Shown one piece after another: positions 51,860-63,460 of a stretch of DNA of 64,000 nt. Below the pieces are notes generated by a model. That model was given only the letters and a program-made list of their open reading frames with translations, ran no database searches and was not told where the DNA came from. The DNA lies in contig CM055103.1 in NCBI GenBank assembly GCA_029204225.1, positions 5,338,249-5,402,248 of the forward strand, written 5' to 3'. The position numbers were made by a program, and so were the translations under genes. This DNA comes from Diphasiastrum complanatum (taxonomy: Eukaryota; Streptophyta; Lycopodiopsida; Lycopodiales; Lycopodiaceae). Each line of letters opens with the position of its first letter. The stretch's first letter is position 1.

Positions 51860-53008
51860 ATGACCACTTCTCCGAGACCTGATCAACCCCCAACAAGAGG
51901 CATTGATGAATTAGAAACGGAATCTCTAAGGTTCAGTAAGAGAAAAAAACTCATGGAAGTGGGGGAACAGGAGCAATTCGCCGAAGAACTCGACGAATTG
52001 GGTACCAAGGATCAGTATCTCCACTTGGTAACAGAGGTGGATGAGTTGAAACTGGCTTTCACCAATTTCAAATCCAGTATGGACGACTTCGCCGAGCTCA
52101 AAAGTTTAATTTTGAACTCTGCAAAAGGAAGCCTCCCATCCACTTCTCAACCATTCCCTTCTCCACTCCCATCAGTTTCGGGTGAGCCATTGCGATCTCA
52201 TCCCAGTGTCTTTAAAGACTTAAAGCCTCCTACTTTTATTGGGGAAGAGAAAGATAGAAACGCATATATTCTACATACCTTCCTCAACAAATAGAAGAAC
52301 ATACATGCTATTAAACAAACCCCTGACCATTTGCAAACTATTGAGGCCAGTCTTTCCCTAGGGCCCATGGCCTATAACTGGTGGTTAAACCTCCAAGAGA
52401 CTGGCCAGACTCCCTGGTCATGGAAGACTTTTGAAGAAGCGTTCCTAAGAGAGTTTCTACCATAAAATGAACTTGATAGAGCTTGGGAAGCCTGGGAAAA
52501 AATAGTAATGGACAAATCATTAATCCAATATATCTCATAGTATCGAGAAGCAATTTTAAAGATTAAAAATATGGATGACTATCAAAAAGTCATAGGATTT
52601 GTTCGTGGCCTTAAAGATGAATATAAAGTAGAGGTCTAGAGAAACTCGCCTACTACCCTAGAGCAAGCTCTCAGATATGCTCAAATCTATGATGATTCAG
52701 TGGGTTGGAAGAAGGCGAGACAACATCCCCTTTCCCATCAGCCTACTCAGAAAGACTTTCAATTTAAAAAGAAATTTTTAAAGTCAAAGAAAGAAGATAA
52801 AATTAAGAGTGAAGCTCCTCAGAAACGCCCATCGCTCATACAGCTCTTAAAACTAGACGATTTTGAGAAAGCCAAACAAGAATGCTTGTCCTTTGTGTGC
52901 ATGGGCAAGGGACACACAGTCAAACAGTGTCCCAAGGGGCCATTCACTAAAAAAGTGAAGAAAGATAAAAACAAGTTCATCTTGTTCAGAAGTAAGTATC
53001 CCAAGTGA
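51860..53008 (+). pseudogene. Gypsy gag
   Basis: Starts MTTSPRPDQPPTRGIDELETE. An acidic/coiled region follows, then a PTFIGEEKDRNAYILHTFL motif, WWLNLQETGQTPWSWKTFEEAF (retrotransposon gag domain) and a knuckle VCMGKGHTVKQCP in which the first Cys is shifted (C-x4-C in place of C-x2-C). Stops at about 52292, 52463, 52537 and 52637 interrupt an otherwise aligned frame, so few events have hit it. Confidence 0.88.
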
Positions 53009-53039
53009 CTAGGCAGCTTCCGAGATAAAAGTGTTTCAT

Positions 53040-53460
53040 GAAGACCATGAACATTGTTGCCAACTAGCTTTTGCAATGGTAGCAAGACCCTTCAGCTTTG
53101 GGCCGCATGACCTAGTACGTATGCATGGAAAAGTTGGCAACCAGTCAGTCAGAGTCATGGTTGATGATGGGGCAGCCCATAATTTCATCAACTACACCCT
53201 AGGTAAAAAACTTAGACTTCCAGAAACCTAGTCAGCACAGATACATAGTTTTATCAGCTAAGGATGAAGACAAAAATATCTGGGAAACTATGGTAAGTAA
53301 TCTAAATCTTGGTGTTCAGGGGTATCACGATGACATAAACTTTCAGATAATGCACCTGAATCACACAAACATTGTTCTCGAAAGAGATTGGCTCTACAGT
53401 CTAGGACCTTCCCTCCACAGAAATTATTAGGAGAATACCCTCAGCTTTCAGCATAAAGGC
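53040..53460 (+). pseudogene. Gypsy aspartic protease remnant
   Basis: VRMHGKVGNQSVRVMVDDGAAHNFI contains the active-site D-[DS]-G-A. The frame is lost after GKKLRLPET (53231), with stops to 53460. Confidence 0.82.
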
Positions 53461-53472
53461 CAAGAGATACAG

Positions 53473-54084
53473 TTGCATGGGGAGCATGATGTCTCCAACA
53501 GCCCTATGGTCTGTAGTTCAGAGCTCTGTCAACTAATTGGAGACAATGACCATCAAGTATTCTTTATTCCAGAAGTTTCTATTTCTAGAATAAGTAAACT
53601 AAAAACTTTATTGTCTAAATTTAAAGATATTTTTCTTGAAGATTTACTGCATGGTTTATCACCTAGCAAAGATGTAGATTATGTAATAAACCTAGTACTA
53701 GGTACAACACCTGTTTCTAAACCTCCGTATCGGGTCAGCCAATGGGCCTCACCAGTTCTATTGGTGAAAAAGAAAGAGGGGTCTATGCGTCTTTGCATAG
53801 ATTACAGAGCCCTCAATAAAGTCACAATTAAGAATAAGTACCCAATGCCTCGGGCAAACAAGTTATTTGATCAACTTGATGGGGCTAAGTTTTTCAGTAA
53901 AATTGACCTTAGATCGGGATATCATCAAGTCCGTATAAAAACGGAAGATGTCCCGAAAATAGCTTTTAGGACTCGTCATGGTCATTATGAGTTTAAGGTG
54001 ATGTCATTTGGGCTCACAAATGCTCCAGCTACTTTTATGACTTTGATGAATAGTGTCCTCAGACCATACTTGGGTAAATTGTGA
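53473..54084 (+). pseudogene. Gypsy reverse transcriptase, truncated
   Basis: 203 codons: [94 protein letters not shown]. About 35 residues between PYRVS and WASPV are deleted in frame. It ends at VLRPYLGKL, before the YLDD palm motif, where the Copia LTR begins. Confidence 0.92.
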
Positions 54085-54366
54085 AGGATTTCAGATCATT
54101 CAAGATCCAATCCATGTCCCTGATCTTTGGTTACAATAAGGAGGAAACCAACAATCCTACCAATGTAGAAAAATCAGCATCTACATACAAAATGAGATGC
54201 AAACTCTAAGAGAACTTGATCAAACATGAACCAAAACATAAAATATGTTTGATTTTCGTACAATTACAGTACGCTACTATATTTCACACACGTGGATCCA
54301 AAAATAACAAAATATGAGCATTTTACACACACAATTGCAAGATATCATCAAGAGAGTGCACCAATG
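54080..54366 (-). repeat. Copia LTR end fragment
   Basis: On the minus strand this matches the right half of the LTR at 27287-28029 (tttctacattggtaggatt, gtgtgaaatatagtag), ending ...ccttcaca at 54080. Similarity stops near gtgcaccaatg. Confidence 0.82.
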
Positions 54367-55049
54367 AGTAGTAATCCTTTGAGTTGATGAAGAGATGTGA
54401 GATCCATGCCTTGGATCTTCCCAAGAACCAATCTTCCATTGCTCTTTCCTTCATAATACTCCCTCTTAATGATTTCATCATAAGAAATAGAAACCTCAAA
54501 AACATTAGAAGCCATGAAAAAAATGATTAGTACCTTCAACATAAGGATGATTGAAGTACTCTCTTTTTTCAAACAAGAACTTCTACTCAATGTTCTAGGT
54601 AATGACTCATATGATAATGATTCTTCCTCACTATCATTCACAATGACATCATTCAAAGTACATCCTACTTTGAACTCTTCACATACTTCTCTTCTCCTTA
54701 ACTTGTGACTATCTCCCTCACCAAGTCTCTTGATAGAACCATTTGATCTACTCTCTTTATGAAGACATGTGACTCTACTTGCTGGAAAAATGTATTTCAT
54801 GGACTCATCACAAAATAATGTAGAAGGACCATCTCCTTCATGAATGCACCTAGCAACATCTTTTTCCATATGATCAAAGAAATCATTAGCAACAATCTTT
54901 TCCAAGGAAAAACCTTCACCTTCATTGATGAAGTTAGCTCTTTCCTTACCTTTTGCATGCTTGCACTTGCCATGAAGAACCATTGAAACACCATCATTAT
55001 CCTCAAGACTAGCCAAGTTAGCAGAAAGATGAACATCTCCAAGAAGCAT
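54348..55049 (-). CDS. Uncharacterised ORF beside a Copia LTR fragment
   Basis: 233 open codons starting MLLGDVHLSANLASLEDNDG. Acidic and hydrophilic, with a hydrophobic stretch (IILMLKVLIIFFMASNVFEV) near residue 165-185. No gag, protease, RT or integrase motif. The C-terminal end overlaps the LTR fragment. It may be U3/leader sequence of a sister Copia that is open by chance, or an extra retroelement ORF. I do not recognise it. Confidence 0.25.
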   Translation of the reverse strand: MLLGDVHLSANLASLEDNDGVSMVLHGKCKHAKGKERANFINEGEGFSLEKIVANDFFDHMEKDVARCIHEGDGPSTLFCDESMKYIFPASRVTCLHKESRSNGSIKRLGEGDSHKLRRREVCEEFKVGCTLNDVIVNDSEEESLSYESLPRTLSRSSCLKKESTSIILMLKVLIIFFMASNVFEVSISYDEIIKREYYEGKSNGRLVLGKIQGMDLTSLHQLKGLLLIGALS

Positions 55050-55925
55050 ATTAGATTTTGACTATCTCATTGACACATATAGCCTGCTGTACAATCCACT
55101 GTTGCAAGAGCTTGATTCCAATTGACAATGTCAGAGTGAGTCGCCAGTGTCTCGTTCGTTGGCGGCCTGATGCTCCTCTTACAATGCCATGTTCTGCTAC
55201 TTTAGATTCTGTGTTCTAGCATACTGTTCTATTGAATTAAACTATACTTATGTCCCACGAGGTGAGATTACAAGATAGATTAACAAAACATTACAAGAGT
55301 GGTTTATGCTAATCTATTGGTTAGTCGTCCCTCTAGTAATGTCACTTTGGAGCATGATAGTACAATGCCTTCACGCTCGTCGAGCTACAATTCGGTAACT
55401 CAATTTGTCCGACTTTTGGTTTTGCACGAGATCCATCTTCAACATTTTGGGTACTTCAACTTCGGTATAAATGGAGAGTGGAAAACACTAGGTAATATGA
55501 GCACTTTGAATGATTTGAAATTAAAAAAATTTCTAATAAACTTTTGAACGATCAAATTTGAAGAACCAATGCATCTTAAATGAAAATTTATATAATACAC
55601 TTCTAAACTGTATAAACAAAATGCTTCTTAAGAATAGTTACATTCACGTTCTTTTATGGTCAAATATGGAATTAGATTCTAACAAATTTGATGGAAGAAT
55701 CATGATTCAGATTTTGGTTCATACTTGGATCAATAGGAGAGGGCAACATGCATGGTTGAGTAGATGCTTGAAGCAAATGTTTCATATGGCACTCTCCTAG
55801 GGTGAAGTACATATCCTTGATTGAGTTTTCATATAGTAGTAGTAACCATTCGGCTATCGGTTATAGCCCGGCCATGCTTATGTATGATTTTGAACCTACA
55901 TCGCCACTTCAGTTAAAACTTGATC
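55050..55925. other. No gene recognised
   Basis: Short open frames at 55299 and 55558 on the plus strand without recognisable motifs. Probably decayed retroelement DNA. Confidence 0.4.
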
Positions 55926-55929
55926 CATC

Positions 55930-56270
55930 AAGTTTCAAAAAGTAGCCGATTTCTTGTACGACATGCAAAAAATGCTACATATAGCATGCAAGAATGTCCA
56001 AAGTGCCCAGGGTAGGGACATACATTATGCTAATCTAAAAAGGTCATCTCGAGACTTTCAAGTGGGGGATTGGGTGTATTTATGAATCCCAAAGGATTCT
56101 AACGTAATGTGTATCGGCAAGCATTGCAAATTGTCTGCTAGATATAGTGTCAAATCTTGAAAAAGATTGGATCCTGGGCTTACCAATTGGACCTCTCAGA
56201 AGCAACGCAAGTGCACTGGGTTTTTCATGTAAGTCGACTTAAGAACATCTTGGTTTTGGAGACCGATTGG
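55930..56270 (+). pseudogene. Gypsy integrase C-terminal scrap
   Basis: Reads YDMQKMLHIACKNVQSAQGRD, LKRSSRDFQVGDWVYL, IPKDSNVMCIGKHCKLSARY with a stop after WVYL, homologous to 34433-34807. It is followed by a purine-rich tract (aaggggagaaga, 56454) and probable LTR sequence to about 56650. Confidence 0.82.
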
Positions 56271-56699
56271 ACCTGTTAGATGAATTCTCACGTGTGGCTC
56301 GACTTGACCTCGAAAAGATCTTGGATACCAAAACTAAATGATTCAGCTTCTAGTTTGATGGAAGGGCCGCACAGGTGATGATGATTCCCGAAAATAGGAA
56401 GGCAGCCTGAAAAGAAATTTTCCTAACGATAAGTTCTGAGGCCAAAACTTGAATAAGGGGAGAAGAATGCCATGCCCACGATTGATCTCGGATTATTATT
56501 CGATTAGTAGGTCAGTAGGCCTACCTCGACCTGTAATTTAATTGTGATTATGAGATGTTTGGGGCCCTTATGGAAATAAGGTCATAATTAAAGGTTGGAG
56601 GCCTAAACTCAAGATGGTGGAATTTTTATGGGTCTGTCAGTGACTCATAGGGAAACTGGATCATCCATCTACATCTCTCTCTAAATAGTCTTCAATTTC

Positions 56700-58064
56700 T
56701 CTTTCTAGTCTCCAAGTAATCTCGTAAGGTGATGACTCCAGGTTGAGATCGTTTTCTTTCAAAAACAATGAAGACAACAGATTACAATGAATATGTTGAG
56801 GAGGATTTAGGGTTGAAAATTGCAATGATTTCCCACTCGAGTGATTGAGCAATATGTTTCATGTGATTTATCCCTTCAATGTGAAGGAAATAGCCACAAA
56901 ATGTTTTTTTTTTCTTCAACGATTTTGGATTCAAAAATGCGTTCCTAGAAATGTTTTTTTTCGTAGTTTTGAGAAACATTTCCCCCCGGGAAACGTAGCC
57001 CCCTCGAGAAACGAGAAAAAACGAGGAAATGATACACATCATATGACATATAATTCAAAATCTAGATACTATAGAAAATTCTTGTAGCAAAACTTCTGAG
57101 AAAACACCTAGCTTATTGTCCAACGATCCCGTTTTCTGAGTCCAACAACACAAATTTAGCTTGCAATTGAACAAATGTTTTAGAAATCTATGAACCAAAA
57201 AACAATTTGCTAATTGGCATATGTGACGGCTTGAGCCTGTTGCATGAATAAATTTGCAGGCCTCCATACTTGTGTGCCTCTCTTATGAGGCTTTGATTTT
57301 ATCTTGCATTTTCATGGAATGTCAATAGTTAATAAGATGTTTGACCTGTGTTTCAATTTTAAATAATTATATCTTCATCATGCTGCAACCTTTCAAAAAA
57401 CTAGAAAGCAATAATGTAGAAATAAATAAATTTACGGAAAAGAGTCAAAAGTAGCCCTAAAATTTCAAAATCTAACAATAAGTCGGGCAACACAAAATGC
57501 AAGCAAAAAATAATTCAATAATGTGAAAAACTTTCAATGATCTACGACATATGTTCTAGCTTTGGACATCCCAAGAAATTGGAAAGAAAAAAAAAATCTC
57601 CTAATGTAACCAAAATGGGAGTACACATTTGTAGGAATGAGACATCAACAAAAAAATAGAAAAGAATGAGAATTTGAAAGTGTGTCAAATTTGTCTCAAC
57701 AAGATATAGGAGTCACCCAATAGTGCAGGGAAATTTATCAAGTAGCAAGCCTCAATGAAGATGGAGACAATAGTCTACCAATGTAGGACTAAAGATGTGT
57801 CCAACTTGCTTTGAAAGATGCAATTTTTGTCCACATGTGAATTGTACCTTGATGTGACATAGCAACATCTAATTGTCACATTGTCTTTAATCATGTAGCA
57901 AATAAATGTCAATATCAAGTACAAGAAATAAAGAACCCTAAACTAGAGGACAAATCCTTTACAAGCAATTGATGTTTTGGAAGAGGATTTATCGAGTCTT
58001 GAACTAAGTACTTTAGTTGTGCTTGGTAGAATATTAATAAAAAATACTCTTGATCTTTGGTCTT
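56700..58064. other. AT-rich non-coding DNA
   Basis: Nothing recognised. A GC-rich patch at 56980-57010 (ccccccggg, ccccctcg) stands out from the AT-rich background. Confidence 0.45.
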
Positions 58065-58189
58065 GAACAAACAGAATTTGGAGAGTAGTTAAATAGATGG
58101 TTGCTATGTGAACAAACAGAATTTGGAGAGTATTTAAATAGATGGTTCATATGTGAACAAACAGAATTTGGAGAGTAGTTAAATGCTCA
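58065..58189. repeat. Three tandem 45-bp units
   Basis: Units start at 58065, 58110 and 58155, each gaacaaacagaatttggaga and then gta.ttaaat. Nearly identical, so the array formed recently. Confidence 0.92.
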
Positions 58190-58769
58190 AAAGCATCTGA
58201 ATCTCAAATGTTGCAAGTGAAATATAGTACATACAATAACCACAATCTTAGAATATAACAAAGAAATTGTAGTGGACTCGCCATAGCAACCATGTTGGAA
58301 AATATAGTGTTTGATATTTGACAAGACACTGCCCTGTAAATAACAGACCAACTATCACCTTGTGATGAATATCAGATCCAAGAAATTATCTTCCAAGACA
58401 ATCTTGCTTTTTCCTTCGCAAATCAATTCCAAAACAACCCAATAATCTTTCTGTTATGAGATCTCTGATTGCCAAGAGTGATACACTACCAAAAGGAAGC
58501 TTCGATTTAAATGGTTGTCAGGCCTAATAATGTGTCACCTAGCTGTTTCAAAGAAAACAGAGATTAATTACTTGATTATAAACTGTTTCTATCCCTCACT
58601 TAATACACTTAACACCATGCTCTCAAACATTACAGAGCATTAGAATGAATTTCTTAGTGTTATTTGTTTCTTTTTTCAGCTCAAAACATTGGTGTGAGCT
58701 TGAGAGCAGATAAAGATCCATAGTCTCGACTCTTTGAATAGTCCAGAGTTCTTTCACAGTTTGAACTTC
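58190..58769. other. Downstream flank of the membrane-protein ORF
   Basis: No separate gene seen. On the minus strand this would be the 3' flank of the ORF at 58770-59270. Confidence 0.4.
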
Positions 58770-59270
58770 TCAGTAACCTTCCTTCAAGCTTTTGTCTTGT
58801 AGTAATATGTCGTTCTTGATCTTGCCTTCGTACTCTCCATTTGCTAAGGCTTGATCCTCTACTGGATCGCAATCACAAGCTCCCACCAAGTCCGTACCAT
58901 TTCTGAGTGCGAAGAGATTTTTCAACTGGTCCTCGAGATACTCATTCACTCTGATCTGCCTCTCTGACTCGAATCCTTCCCTCGCCCACCGCAGGCACCC
59001 CTCCTCCTCCTCCTCTTCGGATTTGCGCTCCATGTACCTGCTTCCGGATCTGGAACGCCGTCTTCTTCTGCGATTCCGGCTCCGCTGCCCCGCTCTCATC
59101 AGCCTCGCCATGCTGCAGCCGCAGACGAGGATGCAAATGAGAAACGGCAGAAGCAAAAGCACAATTGGCAGCAAAGGCGTGATAAATAGAAGCAGAATTA
59201 TGAATGCTATGAGGGGATGATGCTTCATCAAATTCGAGGTGAAATCCGCCATCGCTATCGCCATCGCCAT
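58770..59270 (-). CDS. Small single-pass membrane protein, function unknown
   Basis: 166 codons from an ATG inside an ATG/GCG-rich repeat (MAMAIAMAD; later Met at 3 or 7 possible). A long hydrophobic segment at ~19-50 (AFIILLLFITPLLPIVLLLL, then PFLICILVCGC) can span the membrane. It is followed by a strongly basic block (RNRRRRRRSRSGSR, ~64-77), a run of Glu, and a soluble tail with CDCD. Composition and GC-rich codon use differ from the surrounding retroelements, which argues for a real host gene. Upstream on the minus strand, TATTAAAG near 59393 could serve as a TATA box, and ACGTG-type elements (59447-59456) lie further up. No family recognised; the basic block next to the helix suggests a positive-inside, cytosolic tail. 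Confidence 0.6.
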   Translation of the reverse strand: MAMAIAMADFTSNLMKHHPLIAFIILLLFITPLLPIVLLLLPFLICILVCGCSMARLMRAGQRSRNRRRRRRSRSGSRYMERKSEEEEEEGCLRWAREGFESERQIRVNEYLEDQLKNLFALRNGTDLVGACDCDPVEDQALANGEYEGKIKNDILLQDKSLKEGY

Positions 59271-59649
59271 GGTAGCTGCATTCCATTCGAAGCTCTCTCT
59301 TTCCGTCTCTCTCCCTCGCCTTGCTTTTTCTGTAAGCTTTGCTTTGCTTTGCTTTGCTTTTTTTATCGGGCCCTTCTCTCTCTAGGCTTGGCTTTAATAC
59401 AGTTATGAAGGGATGGGGTTGGATCCCGTTAACCGGCACCACAGACGTACACGTGTCTACCTTGTCAGCACCAATATTATTTTGGCTTATGCCACGTGCC
59501 CGCCAAAGTTTCTCACGGTGGCAGGCTTCATTACCCACAAGTTATCGTCCTCCAAACATCTTAAAAGCCCATGGGACAGTGTTCAGGAAATCTTTTTAAG
59601 GTTTCCTTCCAAAAACCGATATGTGAAAAAGTTCGTCGGCCTCTATTGA

Positions 59650-61499
59650 ATGACAAGGTCTTACTTGCCTGTTTTTCGTTATAAAACCCAAGATTTATGA
59701 CATAAAAAATCCTGTACAATTTTTGCCATGCCAATTTTTGAAAAAAGATGCCGGTTCCATTCTTGAACTATGCCGGCTTCGCGAACACTGCCCATGGGCA
59801 TCATGACGTCTTAGGTATGGAAATTCTTGATTGTGACCAGGCTTCTCCAACTAATGTCACAAAGAGAATTCTTAGCAATTACTTGTTGGCCTTGTCTTGC
59901 AAACGCTATCGATACTATGTGTTACTACTCGGAAAACCTCATTTGAGTTATCCTCAGAAAACTTGCATATTAAAGAGCCTCTCAGTTTTTTGAACACTTT
60001 TACTCATAAAAAGGTATATATTCTCATATAAAAAATTGTCAAATATTTTATGACATCGGTTTCTGAGAAAACTTGCTAGTTCCATTCCTATACTTTGCCG
60101 GTTTTCCCGAGCACTGGTTCGACTACATTCATTTATTTTCTGTTTCAACTACACAGGTGTCCATTCAGGCACGACTCAAAGCAAAAATATAATAATAGCA
60201 AAATATTCAAAAACGGGATTGGATACATGCAACAGCAGATCCGAGGTACTTGGACTCCCCGCAGTTGCAACCGGGAAGAAGTAAAGGTTGGCTTCCATAA
60301 CAACGTGAGTATTAAGTAATCTCCATAAAAACAGAAGGTTACCTTTTTAACGTTTTGTAGTCTTAAATCGTCATTTGGCCTTAAGTATCCCCTTGCAGTG
60401 TATTTGCCATCTTGGTTAACAACCTAAGTAGGCATGTTGTTGAAGGCGCTACGTCCTGTTGTCATCATATTCCCTAGTCTTTCTTATTATACCTAAAGGC
60501 CTCCAACTTACTTCCAAGGCTTATCCAAAAGGTCCAGAAAGGGTTTTACTATGGTCTGTCACTACTAGAATTTGCAAGTACTGTATTTCTCATCTTTAGC
60601 AATTGCATATTGTACATATTCAAAATTGATTATAGTGTAATCAACAATAGTAAATTACTCAACATCAGGTGGCCTCTAATAAAATTCAAAATTTTAGAGC
60701 CTAGATACATTTTAACCTGCCAACAACGCACTACACAAAATTTCAAATTTTTTGAGATAGTAACCCAAGCAAATTTCTTAGCTTGCAATATTCCAACTTT
60801 ACGAGTCAAAAAGAAAGAAAAGCTTCCTTAGCAAGGTTCATATATTATTTCCAAGGCTATAAGAGTTCATAGTTGCAAGCCGTGACCATAAGCAAGGGCA
60901 TAACTCCATAGGCATGTAATTCCTAGAAAAGCAATTAGTTGCACACCCATAGATTCAGTATAATGACATCAATGCCCCATCATTCAGATGTCTTCTTTGT
61001 GGCTTGCTCTACCAGCCTCACACAACTGAATTCTAGAGCCAAATTTTGATAGAGTTTTCTAGTAGACAATTTGTCAACCCGTTTCATGATAGCTTAAAAT
61101 CACACCCTTTTAGGCCATTAGATTGGAGCAGTTGACAACAATATCATACATAAAATAAAATAAAAACATCTTGTTCTGGATACTTCTGTTATATTTCAAA
61201 TTTGATGTGTGTGTGGCCTGCCACTGGGTACCGAAAGTGAAACTGACTAATTTGCTTTTTGAAGTGTCCTATAATCACCACTCAAGAGAAATCACTACTC
61301 AAGAGAAATTCCTATTTTCAAAATAAACCTTCCAACCATAGTCCAAACTACAGACATCAAAGGCAAGCTGCTAAAAACATATTCAATCCATTTTAACTTA
61401 TACAATAAAAAGACAACATATTTAGCTCCATGGACTACAGTTTTCGAATATGTGTCATGAAGAGTACTTAATTGATAGTTTGTGAGATCTAAAATTGCG
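59650..61499. other. Non-coding, no gene recognised
   Basis: Two similar short segments (attc.tgaactatgccgg.tt.c..gaacactg near 59760 and ttcc.atactttgccggttt near 60080) suggest an old duplication. No coding similarity seen. Confidence 0.45.
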
Positions 61500-61770
61500 A
61501 ATATTGGGAAGCGGATATAATGAGATATTGATCGTGAATGTTGTGAATATTGATCGTGAATATTATGTATATTGATCGTGAATATTGTGAATCTCGATCG
61601 TGAATATTGTAAATATTGATCATGAACATTTTAAATCCCGATCGTGAATACTAATATAAAATTGCCAATACTGAAGTGATAGTGATCGTGAATATTGTGA
61701 ATATTGATCATGAATATTGTGAATACGGATCATTAATATTGATCGTGAGTATTGATTGTGAATACTCTTG
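61500..61770. repeat. Minisatellite, gatcgtgaatattgtgaatatt type
   Basis: About ten to twelve imperfect units of 18-22 bp (gaatattgatcgtgaatattgt), with variants gatcatgaa and aatcccgatcgtg. Units drift toward the right end. Confidence 0.9.
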
Positions 61771-62088
61771 AATACTAAAATACTTTAGAAAGTAATTGTG
61801 ATTATTGTGGATGCCCTTGAATATAGATTATGAATGCTAAAATGTAATTATTTAGAGAAGAAGACTATGATTGTTAATTTTGATTGTTGTGCTAAAACAA
61901 AATTGTAGATTTGAATGAAGACAATGATTTGGCAAGTGACAACAAGAAAATTTTGAATACCACAATCAATAAGAACTTGAAAAGATCTTCTTTCTCCACA
62001 AGTTCAAAGCCAAAGAATAAGTTTTTGAAAAGGTGTGATGAAAGTAACAGACTGAATTTGGTACAATCTAAATCCTCCTACCAAACGA

Positions 62089-62490
62089 TTGACAATAGTC
62101 AAGAAAAAAAAAAATCAACCAGTCCAACACATACATTTTGAGATCAAGCAATTCAAGTATATGACGTGCATTCCAATTTATTTTTGGGTCAAATTCTCTA
62201 CAATGTGCTCCACAAATGTTCCTACAATCATCATAGGCGACTTAAATATTGATATTTTGAAGCCCAGCTCACCTACACCATTACTTCATAGTTTCATGGC
62301 CAGCCATGGACTACAAACACTTTTCAAAGAGGCTGCAACTCTATACAACTCCCAACTTGAGCACATATGGACAATTTGCAACAATCATGAATGCCAATCT
62401 ATAACTTATGCATATTGGTCTGATCACTCTCTAATATACTTCTACTACAAAATGAAAAGCCAAAAAACAACATTCACTGCTCATAAATGA
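62089..62490 (+). pseudogene. Endonuclease/exonuclease-like fragment of a non-LTR or helicase-bearing transposon
   Basis: From about 62210 the frame reads VPTIIIGDLNIDILKPSSPT, then LLHSFMASHGLQTLF, a LEHIWTI stretch and YWSDHSLIYF. This matches the later half of an APE-like EEP domain: GD.N.D, then LDHI, then SDH with the catalytic His. The N-terminal half (QE and E motifs) is absent. Such domains occur in LINE ORF2 and in some Helitron or PIF1-type proteins; which one cannot be decided here. Confidence 0.7.
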
Positions 62491-62754
62491 ATAAATACAA
62501 TCCCCCAAACAGTGATTTCTAAACATGTACTGAAAGAAAGTATATTTGAAGTATATGCTAATTCCAACTGTCTTTGACATTTCCTAACATCCCTCTCCAC
62601 TTTCTTTCATTACATTGTGCAAAAAGTACAAAAAGGACCAAGAGTGGATCCTAATCTGATCCTCAAGAGGGATTAGATGTTAGATTTACTTGATCTATCA
62701 ATCTACATAAGATTAAGATCAATCTAGATCAATTCTAGACATAAAATCCAAACA

Positions 62755-63460
62755 AGAACAATCATTTGTTGAAGGTAAATGTACTTGCTGGTTTCACACG
62801 TGTGAAACCCTGTCAGGGTACGGACTCCAACCTGAAAATCAAGTACACATTGATAGAACCTCAAAACAATCAAAACAAATGTAGACAAATGGAGAGAATC
62901 ACTCAAAATTGCTTCCAAAACCAAGATTGGTGTCTCACAATGATTATGGCCAAATGTGGCTCTATATATACAATAAGTGGGAGCTCGTGGTACCGATCAT
63001 CCCTCTGATCCCACATGTGTGAAGGTGCTTTGTCATATGATGATTCATCATGCAAAACTGACACTTGGACAAAACCTTCTATTTTGAGCACTTTTGGTCC
63101 ATTTTCCTTCTATATGGAGATCTACTTGGAAATCTTCTAGAATTCAAAATTCGCCTACTTCAGCTTATTCCACACGTGTGAGCTGTCCTCTACACATGGG
63201 ATATGACACCTAACCAAAATATTTGGCTCATGCAATCAATAGATTGATGCCATGTGTCATATATCTAGAAAACTAGTTTTTGGCCTTTTTAGCCACTGGA
63301 ACTTGAATTAAATCATACGTACAACCTATATGATTATGGTACATGACAAGTACACTATTTTCACACGTGGGAACAGGCTCCACACATGTGTGTTTATCTA
63401 TATACAAGATTTTTGGCCTCTACCAAGCTTATTTTTTCATTTTTCACATACATTGCATCC
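62755..63460. repeat. Possible diverged LTR with palindromic CACGTG/CATGTG sites
   Basis: Layout like the LTRs at 4531, 10861 and 18824: CACACGTGTG near one end (62795), CACATGTGTG (63012), CACACGTGTG (63171), and cacacgtgg/cacacatgtgtg followed by caagatttttggcc and ccaagctta near the other end (63361-63430). Borders uncertain. Confidence 0.45.

Larger units (their letters stand above)
50704..54079 (+). mobile_element. Gypsy retrotransposon, 5' part
   Basis: Putative 5' LTR 50704-51032 (TGTTGAACCC ... cctctaaca), PBS-like tagtatcaaggcc at 51034-51046, leader, gag 51860-53008, protease 53040-53230, RT 53473-54079. Everything after the RT fingers/palm start is lost at a junction with a Copia LTR. 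Confidence 0.85.

Noticed and set aside
47285-54079. One continuous Gypsy element
   Set aside because: The halves are on opposite strands, each has its own RT, and an LTR plus PBS separates them at 50704-51046.
58942-59649. Overlapping ORFs in other frames around the membrane-protein gene
   Set aside because: Their composition reflects the alternate frame of GC-rich codons; no start context or motif supports them.
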